Origin: Gnetum montanum
Lineage: Eukaryota > Streptophyta > Gnetopsida > Gnetales > Gnetaceae
Reading direction: 5' to 3'
Assembly: GCA_015680685.1 (NCBI GenBank)
Contig: MNCI01001480.1
Location: 245,683-309,682, forward strand
DNA: 64,000 bases
The notes beneath the pieces are model-generated. The model was not told where the DNA came from. It saw only the letters and a program-made list of their open reading frames with translations, and did not search any database. Below are positions 1-11,350 of this stretch, one piece after another (the stretch's first letter is position 1; each line of letters starts with the position of its first letter). The translations under genes and the position numbers were made by a program.

Positions 1-1890
1 AAAAAGAGAGAGGGGGGATACCCCCCCACCAAAGAAACCAGAGGAGGGGTACACCCCTAACCAGGGAACAAGCTAGAACAATGGAGAAGATGGGGGGGCC
101 ACCGACCTGGTGGAGGAGGGCAAGTGTCCCCCATCACCCGAGTCTGACAACCCCTTATGGGTTCGTTAGTAGCCGTTGGCGGGTGCAATCGGGGTGCTCC
201 AGTTCATGGAGGATATCTAGAGTGTTTTGATGGTCCTCTATGTTCATGAAACTGGCCGCCTGCTAGATACCCTGCATGGATGACTCTTGTCAGCTCCTAT
301 CCTCCCTCGAAGCTCTCGCATTTGGATGGAAGTATGTCGAGGTTTAGCAGATATGTCTTCTGAGCTCGGCCTAGGAGCTCTCACAGCTAATGCCAAGAAT
401 GAGGTATGGACATCGCCTTCCTCTTAGCCATTGTCGAGTGTTGTGCTCATGGGCTCAGTCAAGCTACTGCTATCGCTGGTCCTCCTCCTCCTGAAGCTGC
501 TCCTACTCCACCCGCTCCACCTGTTAGTGTTGTCTCTGGGTCACATCCTCTTGGATCAGCTCTTCTCGCACTTGGTCCTGGATTTCATCAATTAGGTGGG
601 CCCTAGCAGCCTCAGCCATGAGGTCCTGCTTCCTTACCTATTGATGAGTCCATGTTGCACCTTTTTAATTAGTGCCTGTACATTATTGTGGTGTGCCACT
701 ACATCCAAAAACTATTACATATTAATGTGGATTTTACACTTATTCCCTAGAAAGATCCACTTGTTGGAGCTTGACATGCTTTTTCTTGGTGCATTGTTCA
801 ATGTTGGATGCTTTGACAACATAGAAATAACATTCTATTTAATAAGTTGTTGCCTTTCCTCAACACACCTAGCCTTCTAGGTCAATAACTTTGCCTTTTT
901 CTCGAGCATCTTGCTGTGCAGTTTACCTTCTTTCCTAGACTCCCACTCCCTTGCCACCATACGCTATTAAATTGTGTGTTGAGAACTTGCTAATATTAAA
1001 GATGTGTGTCTCTGTCACTTGGGATACCTTCTACAGCCATGGGTGGGAAACCTTCTTTCCCATTTTTATGCTACCCATCTTAGGCCTTCCCTTATGGTAA
1101 TAAGGAATAACAAACTTATGAATCATACAATTAATAAGCATTGAAAAATAGTGTATTATGAACATTTGAGTAGGTTTTTGGATGTTAAATAAGCATACAT
1201 TACCCTTTTGTATATGATAGAGGTAATACACACATTACCATGGGATGTCATAGAACCTACCAGAAAGAAGAAGCTATGTGGAGATAAACATTACTATTAC
1301 TTTTATTGAATCCTCTAAGAATTGAGTAATTAGAAGGCCTTTGAGCTTCTTTTGATACTTGGTGTTGGCTATTGGGGATAACATTTTTTGAAATTTATCT
1401 TCTTTGAACTTTTTCCATATTTCCATGTTCAAATTTAGCCATGAAACCTACAACCCACTTGGTAGAAAATATATACTCTTCTTGGGAAGGGTACCCACTT
1501 TTATCTAGTCAAATAATATATGAGTAAGCATAACTATTTTGATGGTTGACTTAGTGTTAACTAACATTATTAACTTCTACTATTGATTATATAAAGGAAC
1601 TTGAAGTTTAGTTGTGGTTTCCACTTACATGTTCCCTTTTCGTTGAGATGGACTAACAAGTATATTAATACAATCTATAGTCTTGGAAACTATCCTAAAA
1701 TAAGAACATTATCTAGTTTTATGTTCTAGGCACCTAGCTCCATCATACACTTGCATGTTTCCTACATGGGTGTTACTTGTTAGTTGTGATTGTCATAGTA
1801 ACACATCCTATTTGGAAGGTGATAAAACTAGTGAAAGAATATTGTTGGATGAATTTCAATTAGAATTCAACACATAGTGTGGTAGGTTAA
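1..1890. other. unassigned sequence, probably retrotransposon-derived
   Basis: No gene could be recognised. Bases 1-620 are clearly richer in G+C than the rest, with runs of G and C and a short proline-rich reading frame at 406-606 that matches nothing I know. The remainder is AT-rich with stops in all frames. The minus-strand gag relic at 3470-4260 would have its pol or ORF2 downstream here, so this may be the eroded rest of that element, but no protease, RT or integrase motif is legible. Confidence 0.3.
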
Positions 1891-1960
1891 TATTTTAGAG
1901 GGTCGTAGTAATGAGTAGTATGGACTATTTTAGAGGGTTGTAGTAATGAGTAGTATGGAC
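1891..1960. repeat. 35-bp tandem duplication
   Basis: Two adjacent 35-bp copies (1891-1925 and 1926-1960), each starting TATTTTAGAGGG and ending AGTATGGAC, differ at one C/T position. They lie in the stretch corresponding to the low-complexity spacer after gag in the related elements. A replication-slippage origin is the simplest explanation. Confidence 0.9.
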
Positions 1961-2061
1961 ATGGTAGTAGGGCTAGTAGGTAGAATAGATTATTGTACAT
2001 AATACCCATAAGAATTGAATTGGAAGTAGGGATACTCTTATCTAGATGATGGCATCTTCCC

Positions 2062-2375
2062 TAATTATTTTCTAGTCTATGTAGTTTATGTAGATTACAT
2101 ATACAACCTAATAATTTATGCTTCTTCTCTTATTTACTAATAGTATTACTCTTGATGTTGTGGTGGTATCCCACTTGGGTAGTACTATGGTTGGTGATAG
2201 GGATATTGTTGTTTGGTAGTGGGATCTCTCATAATTATTTTCTAGTCTATGTAGTTTATTTAGACTACATATATAATCTACTAATTTATGCTTCTTCTCT
2301 TCTATGTTATTGCTCTTGATATTATAGTGCTCTCTACTTGGATAGTACTATGGTTGGTACTATTGCATATAGTTT
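2062..2375. repeat. about 170-bp imperfect tandem duplication
   Basis: The segment starting TAATTATTTTCTAGTCTATG at 2062 recurs at 2232, followed by the same order of words (ACTAC/ATTAC, TTTATGCTTCTTCTC, ACTTGG, AGTACTATGGTTGGT). Period is 170 bp and the copies are diverged. It probably duplicates the Pro/Tyr-rich spacer downstream of gag in element 0. Confidence 0.75.
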
Positions 2376-2591
2376 TTTTATGAATACAAAAGCCTTCTAG
2401 ACCTCTTTTTGTTAATAGTTTTGAAATTCATAGCATAAGCGCCTAATTCTTACATTAAGACAATCATGTGTAACATAACTAGACATGCACTCTTTTTATG
2501 TTTACATTGGCAAATGTCATAACCAACATTCTCATTAGATTCAAAATATAAAATTTTTGCTACTATAAGTACCTTATCTTCTTTCCTATGT

Positions 2592-2596
2592 ATTTC
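2592..2596. repeat. target-site duplication, left copy (ATTTC)
   Basis: ATTTC directly precedes the solo LTR and is repeated exactly at 3430-3434 directly after it. Confidence 0.85.
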
Positions 2597-3429
2597 TAAT
2601 GGGACGTGATATCACATGGGCCGCGATATCACATCCCTTGCGATATCGCGTATGCAATATTGCATCTTCCCCTATGATATCGCATACGCGATATCGCAGT
2701 GCACCTCCAAGTCTATAAATAAGAGGTGGCTCTCCCTTGTTTTAGAATCTAGATCTAGACCTTAGCAAAACTCTGGCAGTTTTTCCCCTCCAACGATAGA
2801 ATAATTTCCATGTGCCCGCAGTAGGAGCTCCAAAGTAAACGGATCTTTATTTGAGCAAATATTATACCTGAACACAAGTTTGTGTACGGAAATAAAGACA
2901 AATTGTTGGATAAACCTTGTAGTGCATGGAATAGGCTAAATAGGACTTTATTTATTGTTATTTTTTGTTCATCATTTAATTACTTTATTAGTTAATTAAA
3001 TCTCTCTCAACCTTTCTCCCATAGTTAAGTGCATTCAGTATGACCACTTCGAGCATGTGCTTTACGCTTGGTAATCCCAGTAACGAATAGCATTTGGTAG
3101 CCAAGGTTGCATCAGTTTAGGGTGTGAACGGTAAGTGGGAATGGATACTGATGCTAGGTTAAATAAGGCTTAGTTAGCTAGTTAATTAGTCTCTTCACCC
3201 TTCACCTCACTAACATAGGAGATAAAACATAAAAATTATAAAAATCACATACCTCAGACTTACTTAACCATACAACCGTGACAAATACAAGTAAGTCTAG
3301 GAAGACAACAAATGATTAACCTTAAGTGTTTCATAAGGCATGTATCCACTTAGTGTACGGAGTTTGACCAAATCGCACGTGTAATGCTCATATTTGTATG
3401 GTTGTGTAGGGGTACCTTGCCACTCATCA
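2597..3429 (+). repeat. solo LTR, Athila-like Ty3/gypsy
   Basis: An 833-bp LTR in plus orientation. It starts TAATGGGACG (the first G of the usual TGATGGGACG has become A) and ends CACTCATCA. U3 is a cassette of GCGATATCGC-like palindromes (about 2605-2700), followed by a TATAAATA box at 2714-2721. The poly(A)-signal hairpin arms lie at 2843-2852 and 2890-2899. The next bases on both sides are plain flanking DNA with a perfect 5-bp duplication and no primer binding site, so this is a solo LTR left by LTR-LTR recombination. It sits inside the older minus-strand element 0, just downstream of its gag. Confidence 0.88.
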
Positions 3430-3469
3430 ATTTCTAATTTCTTCTCTTTCTCTTTCTTTTTATAATGTT

Positions 3470-4260
3470 TCTACCTTGTTATTGCTAGTTTTGTTTTCTC
3501 ATTATGCTTCTCCATGATTTTAATCATAGTCATAAATTTTTCATCAACAATATCCCATATCTTATTATTCATATCCATAATTTCTAAAACTGATTCTTGG
3601 ATTAACAAGGTTCTTTTATTAACCAAGTTATGTAAGAGTTTCTCTTGTTGAGTATCATAGGCTTGTACATCTTTCTTTTAGATGGATGTATTCCTGTTAT
3701 ACTCATCTACATGGTCTCATTTTTTAATCTCTCCTTCTTCTTTTACTACCTAATCGATGAGCTTTTAGATGTGATGGGATTTTAGTTCTAACAATCACAC
3801 CTAGGTATAGATCCTAAGAGTCCTACATGTTCTATTCCTAAATCCATCTATAATTTGATGAAACTACTCTTTCTAGAAAAACAAATAGTCTAGGAATCTA
3901 TGGAATAATGACTAATATTTTCACAAAGTTGCATCAATTAACTCACACATTTCTTAATTCTATCCCTAAATTTACTTTCTAAGATTAGCCACTTGTGAAT
4001 AGGTCTCGTAATTTTCATTAAAAACATCTAGCATCATGCTCAATCAATGGATAAAATCACATTCTAATAATTGGTACCAAATTTTAGCTTCTTTATTGAG
4101 TAACCTAGAAAATATTTTGAGTTTCTACCACTTCCTCTCAATGTTCTACAAAGCACAAGCATCATGGAAGGCTTGCATGTGGTTCTATAGACTAGCTTTA
4201 TAGATTCTCTTAAATCTTAGCATATTATTCATGTTAAGCTATTTGATATGACTTGCTTTC
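3470..4260 (-). pseudogene. gag pseudogene of element 0
   Basis: Read on the minus strand this stretch gives recognisable gag pieces with many stops. First comes the core region: MNNMLRFKR, then HMQAFHDACAL, then EAKIWYQLLE at about 4000-4240. The C-terminal segment follows, with VVKEEGEIKK and an IWDIVDEKF-like stretch at about 3480-3800. These align by eye with the gag of element 4 (18988-19806). The reading frame is destroyed by stops and frameshifts. The expected downstream zinc knuckle is interrupted by the solo LTR. Gag is the nucleocapsid protein of LTR elements and this copy is non-functional. Confidence 0.75.
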
Positions 4261-7200
4261 TAATGCTTGTTGAGTACATAAATTATCTCTTGGACCTACA
4301 TTATGCTTCTAGTAATCTTAATATGTTTCTTTCTTTCATCATGTTCATATTCATGTTTTCCTCACTACCTTATTATTCTTTGAGATTCCTTGTTAATGTC
4401 TCTTTCAAGACTACTTTGAGGATTCCTCTTTGCTTAGTTTTTTTCCCAACATGTCTATGCTCTTTTTTATAGAAGCCTTTAAATGAAGGTGATGATGAAG
4501 AGTTATCAAAGGAGATATGTTAAATTTTTTTTCCTTATCGTTGGATCTCTATTCCCATATGTTCTTGTCTTGTTAGAGGTCTTAGACCTAGGAGGTATCC
4601 TGGTATTTTGATTCTACTTAACATCAATTAGGTTTATCCCAAAGAAAGAACATGCAATTACATTCCATAGCTTTTCATTTCTAAAATTATAGGAGGAATG
4701 TAAGGGACCCCTTCAAGCAGATCTATGGTGGAAGAAACTCTTTGACCAATTGATCACATCATCATGTTCTAAGTTAGAAATAAAATGGCACATTATTTTT
4801 GTCCTTTTTATATTCTTAATTTACATACTTGTTTCTATTTATACTACCTTAAACCTTATTAGGCATGTAAGTTTTAGTGATTTTCTTGTTCAAATAATAA
4901 TCACCTAAAGCATGATCCATTCTAGTCCACATTAGCATAACCTAGACAATGGAAGGAGTTGATCTTTTTGGATACATTACCATGTTGTCATGAATGTTCC
5001 TCCATTAGAGTTATTTTTATTGGTTTCTTGATGAACGTATGTGATTGTGAGTTGTTGTGGAACGTATGGATGGGGAGCGGTAATCTCACATACTTCATAC
5101 TTTTGGGGATGAAGAATGCCTCATAAGTGGTTAAAGCCTCATTCTCCAAGTGACAAAAATTCACCTAATGTCTATATTTGGGCTTGGAGGGTTAAAAATG
5201 CCTTTTGGAATGCTAAAAATGGTAATTTGATGGGTTTTATGGGGATGTATACACTTTTCTACATTGGAAACACCTACAAGGGGGAAATCTCACCTACCCC
5301 CAGCATGGAGAGGCAGATCTCAACGTGGAGAAGTGGGGGGAGACATAATGCCTAATGTTGAGGAGTTTGGTCTTCTTTCCCAGCATGGAAACCCACATCC
5401 TCAGCATGAAGGCTTCTCACCCCAGCATTGAAACTCCTCTCTCCTAGCGTGGAAGAAACATAAGCAAGATTTATACACTCCATTGACTATAAGGTTGACC
5501 AACCACTTTAGCAAGGATGGCAGAAGCCTCAACATGGAAGATCTACCTCTAGTGTAGAAGGTGTGCCCTTGTTACTATTTATAGTAAATGGAATGGCCAT
5601 AGGGGATGACACTTACTATATATGGTAAACCCCAAAATTTGGGCATCCATCTCACTTGTACGAGGTAGAAATTTGCAACAAATTTACAATCAATTTGCAA
5701 CAAAAATCATGGCTCAAAACATATAAAACCAAAACCCCAACATCCCTTTTAGGTTCCACACATTTGCATTTCCAAGCACATAGCAATTTTGGCTTCTAAG
5801 AGCTCTTGCAACCTTGTAGGAAAGCAACCTCTTGGAGCTCCCTAGTGTGGAACCTTTGCAGCCATATTACCCCCTTTGCAACCCCCTTGAGACTTGTGGA
5901 TTTTTGGTGTCAACAATGCATTTCTAGGATTTCCAGCCCCCAACATGGAGTAATCTCGCAACCAAATTTCTCAATTCTCTAACCTCCCAGTAGTGACCCA
6001 AGTTGTAGATTTGAAGTCTTTGTAGAGGAGGCTTAATAACATTAGGAGTGTCTAAGCACCTAAATCGTGAAGCAGATCACATTAGCTTCAACAGGCTCTA
6101 AATTCCTACTCCAATGAACCCCCTTTTTACTCTATCATGGGCAACTCTTATACACATCCTTGAACTCATTCTTTATTTTATAAACAAAGTTGTAAAATTT
6201 CAATTTGTGTGCAAGATATTTTTCTTTTGATTTTCAGATATGCATTCATGTTATTTGCATCATTCATTTTGCATTTCATAAGTCCTTGGGTGATTTACTA
6301 GACCATCTAGGGCACCTCGAATCCCATTTTTTGAAAGTCCCTGGGGATTCAGGGTTGAGATTGCTACACTGGATCTATCAATTTTCCAGTGATCAATTTT
6401 TTTGGTTCCAACACCCCTTATCTGGAAAAAGGTAAAAATGAAAGCAAACCTTTCTTTATTTATAGGATTAAGGAAACCAAAGGTTTGGACAAAGATTAAA
6501 TAGCTCATTTTTAAAAAATTATTTTTTAATTCATGATATGATTATTACTTGACTTGGACAAGCAAGCTCTCATGAGAGAATGGACATGTGAGGGTGATAA
6601 CACTCAAGAGAGCCACGTGTCCCCATTAAATGAGTTCTTCGTCTTTTTTCTAACCATTAATATGAAGTGGAAATTTCACATATTAAAAAGAATATATGTT
6701 ATCATAATCATGTCATAAAGTATACATCACCATCCCACATTTACTTATCTCTTGTAGCCCACCTTTTGGCCTATTTGAAGTCACTTTTACTTTATAAGCT
6801 ATCAAGGTTTCTAATTTATTTATAAGCTTTAGGCATTGTAGAGGGCACACTCTAAGCTACCAAGTTTAAAGAATTAGATCCCATCCATTGTTGATGTTGT
6901 TATTGTGGCAAAAGAAATAAATTATAAGGATAAGACACCTAATTAGATTAAGCCCTCTTACCCTTTTTCTTACTTTCACTAGTCTTGCCCTATGGTGTAA
7001 CTACTTTCATAGCTACTTTAACAACTTTATTAACCAAATCCTTAATGCCTAATTCATCTTTTGATTTAATACATCTAAAACCTTATCAACAACATAGGTA
7101 AGGTTCACTAAATTCTTCTTAGTTTTCATGCTCTCTTGCATAAGGAATTTAACAACATCGAAGAGTTGAATCTTACATTCAACATTTATCACATCCTTTT

Positions 7201-7335
7201 AACATTTGGATTTTATGTTGACTTCCTTTATATTAGCATGCGTATGTCATTCACCTTCTAATCTAGTTACAAAATATAACATAATTACAATTTGAGTCAC
7301 TAATCTTTGATAGAAATTACTCATATCCTACATAT
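4261..7335. other. non-coding, unclassified repeat-rich stretch
   Basis: No convincing coding region. Short ORFs at 5116-5355 and 6205-6508 match nothing I recognise. The stretch contains a cluster of short CAGCATGGAA-like repeats at 5290-5560. A TATA-like ATATAAAACC follows near 5730, ahead of about 250 bp of pyrimidine-rich DNA. That pattern would fit the LTR of another retroelement, but I could not find both ends. Confidence 0.3.
5290..5560. repeat. cluster of short AGCATGGAA-like repeats
   Basis: Words such as CAGCATGGAG, CAACGTGGAG, CAGCATGGAA, CAGCATGAAG, CAGCATTGAA, AGCGTGGAAG and CAACATGGAAG occur roughly every 25-40 bp. The spacing and size resemble the short-repeat cassettes in the U3 regions of LTRs elsewhere in this window, but the word is different and non-palindromic. 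No complete LTR could be delimited around it. Confidence 0.55.
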
Positions 7336-7339
7336 CCAT

Positions 7340-8205
7340 TCTTTCATGATTTTTTAGCCATCCTTTTACCAAGTACAATAATTAGTCACGTTTTTTGAAC
7401 CCTTGATTTGAACACTAATTAAACATGAGATTATACCATTTTATGGCTACATCCATTGATTCATTAATATCTTGCTTCCATCTTGCTATCTTCTTTTTAG
7501 CATTTTCAACTCAAGCATAAGACTAAATTTGACATTAAAAGTTCTTAACATTTCTACATAAGAGGAGATAGAATTGGATAAAAGAACTTAATACCATGTT
7601 TTAGCATGATTAGTGAGTATGCGGGGAAAATGATGAAGTTTTTGCCACTCATTATCCAAACATTGTAGCTCACAAATGATGAAAAATTCTTGAACATGAA
7701 GTTATGGATCATCATTCAATTGCTTGTTGAATGTAAAAATCCTTTTTAAATTTTCTCTTCTCAATACTTTTAGTTGAGATGCAAACTACATAAATTTAAC
7801 ACTAGTAGATTCATGAAAATGATGGATCATCCATACTATCAACACCTTCATTCAGATTAACGTAAAAAAATGAAGAATGATGGACTACTTTAAGTTACCA
7901 CAAGTGTAGCTTAGAACACATGGACAAAGATGCATAGAACTTCTTCTCCTAGAATCATTCATGTTATAGCAATGCAAGTCTCTAGGAGAAGGTCCTACTT
8001 GCTTTTGAGCATGTATGCACTCATACTCTTGCTCCATAATCATATCATGAAGCTCTTGCCTCTTATGAGTAACATACTCTAATTGTTGGGGAAACATGAA
8101 TTTGTAATCCACCAAATCCTTAATAAATCCTTGATTGGACAAATACTTCTCAAGTAGTAGGTTTAGCTTTTCTAGGTTCTTTGCAAAATCGTCCATGTAC
8201 ATCAC
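7340..8205 (-). pseudogene. gag pseudogene of element 7
   Basis: The minus strand gives an N-terminal open stretch (7885-8205, 106 codons). A degenerate retrotransposon gag core follows at about 7340-7850, with FTFNKQLNDDP, HVQEFFIICELQCL, DNEWQKLHHFPRILTNHAKTWY and stops between. The DP...HLQ.F...C, KL..FP..L and A..WY pattern is that of the Retrotrans_gag family. It is more diverged from the other gags in the window than they are from each other. It lies downstream of a candidate primer binding site at 8429-8446, which supports a minus-strand element. Confidence 0.65.
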
Positions 8206-8428
8206 CTCATCATCCTAGTTTGTCTTGATGAAATCTCATCGTAATAGGAGGTGTTTCTTTATTCACCATGTTTTTAAAGTAATTTTGATCAATTAAGGCT
8301 TTTTGTACAATTTATTTTCTTGTTCAATTCAACCATGATTGCTTTAGTTCCTTATTTTCTACAAAATTAAGAATTAAGAAAAGGAAAATTGTAAATGTAA
8401 AAATAAAACAAGAAATTCATAGACACAT

Positions 8429-8446
8429 TCGTCAATAATGATGTCA
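8429..8446 (-). other. candidate primer binding site (tRNA-Asp type, decayed)
   Basis: On the minus strand the sequence is TGACATCATTATTGACGA. Against the plant tRNA-Asp site TGGCGCCGTTGCCGGGGA it keeps 9 of 18 bases; 8 of the 9 differences are G-to-A or C-to-T and one is a transversion. It lies one base from the proposed LTR edge and about 220 bp upstream of the gag relic, as expected. The match is weak on its own. Confidence 0.4.
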
Positions 8447-8447
8447 A

Positions 8448-9439
8448 TGATATGGTCTCCCCTAGTCGAGATCATAAGAGGTCTATTAATGGTATGTGTA
8501 ATGAATTAATCATAAACATTGAAGATGATAGAGATGTGAATTACAAAGTTTACTTGCATATATTGTTGCATTACATAAATATGAATGTTATAGTATATAT
8601 AATATAAATGAGGAAACCTATGTTGCCAAGGTAGGAAAATGATATTTTTATAATGTTTATGTATTTTATAAATATAAATAATTCAACAATAAATAAAACT
8701 TATTGTAATCCCTTGCGAGACAAGTGTAAGGAAAAAATTAAATACACATGCAAACCATGCCACAATCTCTTATGGGATAAGTGTGACACTAATACACAAA
8801 GCAATAAAATCTTTTCAGTTACACCCTTAATGGCCCAACACCATTTCGTATAAGTATGACCTTCTCAAGCAAGGCAAAATTATCACAAAATTCCACATAA
8901 CTCTGTTAATCTATTTAAAGGAATTAATTAATCATAATTTCTAAATTTAATAAATAAATTTATAAATGAGATATTATTCTTAAGATTTAATAAAAAATAA
9001 AAAAATTAAGAAAATCAAATTAAGCTTATTCATTGCATAAATACTTGACTCCATTTTAATTAAATGGTTTTGGGTTACGTAAGAAGAAAAACACTTCAAC
9101 AAAGTCTAGCTACACAATAAAGTGATAACTTAAAAATAGAAAGAAAAAGAAATAACATCTTAATTCAAGAAGGGAAGAGAAGCACTTACCAAAAAATACA
9201 AAAGAAACTTATTAAAAAGTCAATTCTCTTGTGAGCTCTTTTTTTAAAGGTATGGATTTGTAACAAAAGTGGCAAGGTAGTGTCTGAGGTAAGGAAGTGC
9301 ACTACATGAAGTAGCACACCAAGTGAGGTAACACATTAGGTAAGGCAACATACCATATGAGGTAGTACACCATGTGAGGTAGTGTATGAGGTTAGCTAGT
9401 GCACAAGGTGAAACACTACCAATGGTGTATCACCACTCA
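8448..9439 (-). repeat. probable divergent 5' LTR of element 7
   Basis: The proposed LTR is about 992 bp. Its plus-coordinate ends are TGATATGGTCTCCCC and CACCACTCA, so on the minus strand it runs TGAGTGG...ATCA, consistent with TG...CA. Its outer end carries a repeat cassette (9275-9439), matching where the cassette sits in the other LTRs. The outer side abuts ORF2 of element 6, as an insertion would. No second LTR or target duplication was found, so this is an inference. Confidence 0.4.
9275..9439. repeat. degenerate about 17-bp tandem repeats (TGAGGTAGYACACCA)
   Basis: About six to eight degenerate units based on TGAGGTAGTACACCATG run through 9283-9415, with variants such as TGAAGTAGCACACCAAG and TGAGGTAACACATTAGG. 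They occupy the outer end of the proposed element 7 LTR, the same place where the other LTRs carry palindromic cassettes. Confidence 0.75.
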
Positions 9440-9479
9440 CTAAAACAATCCCAAACTATAGATTTGAATGCACATAAAT

Positions 9480-10046
9480 AATTTCATGCATCCAAGGTTA
9501 CATAGAGATATAGAATTTTCACTAAATGTCTCATTTTTTAGGATCTTAATTGTAGATACAAAGGATTTAATGATTGGAGACAAAGATATCTCCTATCTTT
9601 ATAGTAGCTTTGGCTACCCAATTGTTCCAAAACGTATACACCTTATCTAAAAACCACTTTTCATTGGTGAATAGTATGGGCAATAGTGGAGAGGTTTGTA
9701 GGTACTTTCTCATCTCCTATGGAGTGAACTCTAAGAAGGGTTTGAATTTTAGCTTAGTGAGTACATTGGCCACAACTACCTTGTCATTAATGGCTCTAAT
9801 ACACTTCTTAGGAAGTATCATTTGTTTTGCTATTATAGCAATAGATGGTGATGGTGCCTCTTCTTGGATAGATTATTGAGTTTGGAGTACTGGTTGGTGC
9901 ACTAAGTGTACCTACTACTCTTCTTATCCTTGTCCCCTAGCCTAGGATTACTACAACTAGTCTCATCCTTGTCTACATCTATCCCTTGACATCTTCTCTC
10001 TTTGTTGTGAAGGTTTATTGGCCTTAGGAACATGTTTTGGTGCCAT
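9480..10046 (-). pseudogene. ORF2 5' part of element 6
   Basis: The minus strand starts ATGGCACCAAAACATG at 10046 (MAPKHVPKAN), the same MAPK/MAPT start as ORF2 in elements 1, 2 and 3. Further on it reads ILPKKCIRAIND, then KLKFKPFLEF, LLPILFTNEKW and VYTFWNNW, which align by eye with ORF2 of element 2 (PQECVQAIHE, ELNFESFIEL, WPIISESSAW, TYQFWHN). The family resembles the 'putative plant transposon protein' domain found in Athila-type envelope-like ORFs. In-frame stops are present. The frame is cut at about 9440-9480 by the element 7 LTR. Confidence 0.7.
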
Positions 10047-11216
10047 CTTTAGTTACCCAAGGGGTAATTATTAGTTTTTTAAGATTTATTTATGATGATT
10101 CAAACCCTTATCAATCCATTGGTTAGACCAAAATTTCAAAAAATATGACATTTATGGTATAAGGTGATTGTGAGTCTTATATTTCTAGGGCCGTAAAGCA
10201 ACTAAGAGATCATTTTATTAATTATTTTTAAGGTTATCTAAAACTTTCAAGAATGGGATTAGAAAATTTTTTAGTTCATGTCTTTGTGGCTCCCATGATG
10301 AAGATCTTAATTCTAAGAGCTCATTGGTTTTTTAAACAAATTCAAATGAACACTTGGATAGCAAGTTATGATACTAGGAAGGCTTTGGAACTTGAAAATG
10401 GAAAGAACACCTTTTGTGTTTTGAGCAAAATGTGAGAGAAATGAGAAGGGGTGTTGAGTATTTCTTTTTTTTGTTGTGATATCACAAGGATTGTAGTATC
10501 TGTGATATGAATTTTCCTTAGTATTTTAGCCTAAACTTTTGTCATTTTTATGCATCTAATGGATCCCATAGCTCCTTAATGATTGCTAGGCTAGAGTGTA
10601 GATTCCATTGATGTTTGAAATAGTTGAAATCATAAAAGATGAATCTTGTTAAATCAAAGTTGAGAAAAAATGAGAGGTTTTAGGAGAAAATCATGAAAAT
10701 TTAATTTTAAATTAAACAAAAAAGTGAGGAGAAGTGTGTTCCATAATGATGCACAAGGTCGATGAAGTTAATCATAATGCTCTAGAGAGTGTGAGATTTG
10801 TTATTGATCATGATTCCCAATAGTTATACAAGTTTGGTGTAAGGGGTTGCACCTCAATAGATCCCAATAGGACCCAATCCATAACTTCCAAGAAAATTTA
10901 GCTTAGAAAATAAGAATAACATAATAAAATAGAGAAAATTTTCCTTATATTAAGATAATTCTCAAAATACATAGAAAATACATCAAATATGAGGAGCCAA
11001 GCTTAACTCATAACTCTCCCAAGGATCTTAGAGGTCACACTTGTCCTCTCTTAATCCTTAATTTCTCACAATGGAGCCCAGGCTCAAGACAAAAGACTTN
11101 TAGATGTTTCCCAAGTCTTCTCACCTTCTCCCTCACTATTTTCATTTTGCTTTGGTTGTTTCTCAAATTGGAATGACATTTTTAGAAGTTTCCCCATGTG
11201 TCTAGGTCATCTCTGG
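10047..11216. other. non-coding part of element 6 upstream of its ORF2
   Basis: No coding signal. By position this is the region between ORF2 and the internal promoter-like cassette of element 6, separated from its other half (35184 onward) by insertion of element 4. It contains two GATATCACA-like words near 10480-10510. An undetermined base lies at 11100. The last five bases, TCTGG (11212-11216), are the left target-site duplication of element 4; the right copy is TCTAG (35184-35188). Confidence 0.45.
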
Positions 11217-11350
11217 TGATGAGTCCCAATATCAAACTCACGATATCAAGGCTAACCAAGTGACATCGGATACGTGATCTTGGAACCTATCTTTTTGCCT
11301 ATAAATAAGAGATAGGGGCATTTGGTTTTGAAATTAGTTTTCTTAATCCC
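11217..11350 (+). repeat. element 4 5' LTR, first part (U3, TATA)
   Basis: It begins TGATGAGTCCC like the 3' LTR at 34338. It carries the CGATATC-like cassette, with TATAAATA at 11300-11307, and is interrupted after TTAATCCC by element 1. The other part resumes at 17242. Confidence 0.88.
11346..11350. repeat. target-site duplication of element 1, left copy (ATCCC)
   Basis: ATCCC before element 1 pairs with GTCCC at 17242-17246 after it. The uninterrupted 3' LTR of element 4 has GTCCC at this place, so the left copy has one G-to-A change. Confidence 0.85.

Noticed and set aside
1-620. GC-rich segment with proline-rich ORF as a gene
   Set aside because: The ORF at 406-606 is short, shows no domain, and the sequence looks like retroelement coding DNA read on the wrong strand.
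9283-9415. CRISPR-like array
   Set aside because: Units are degenerate 17-mers without spacers, in a eukaryotic retroelement context.
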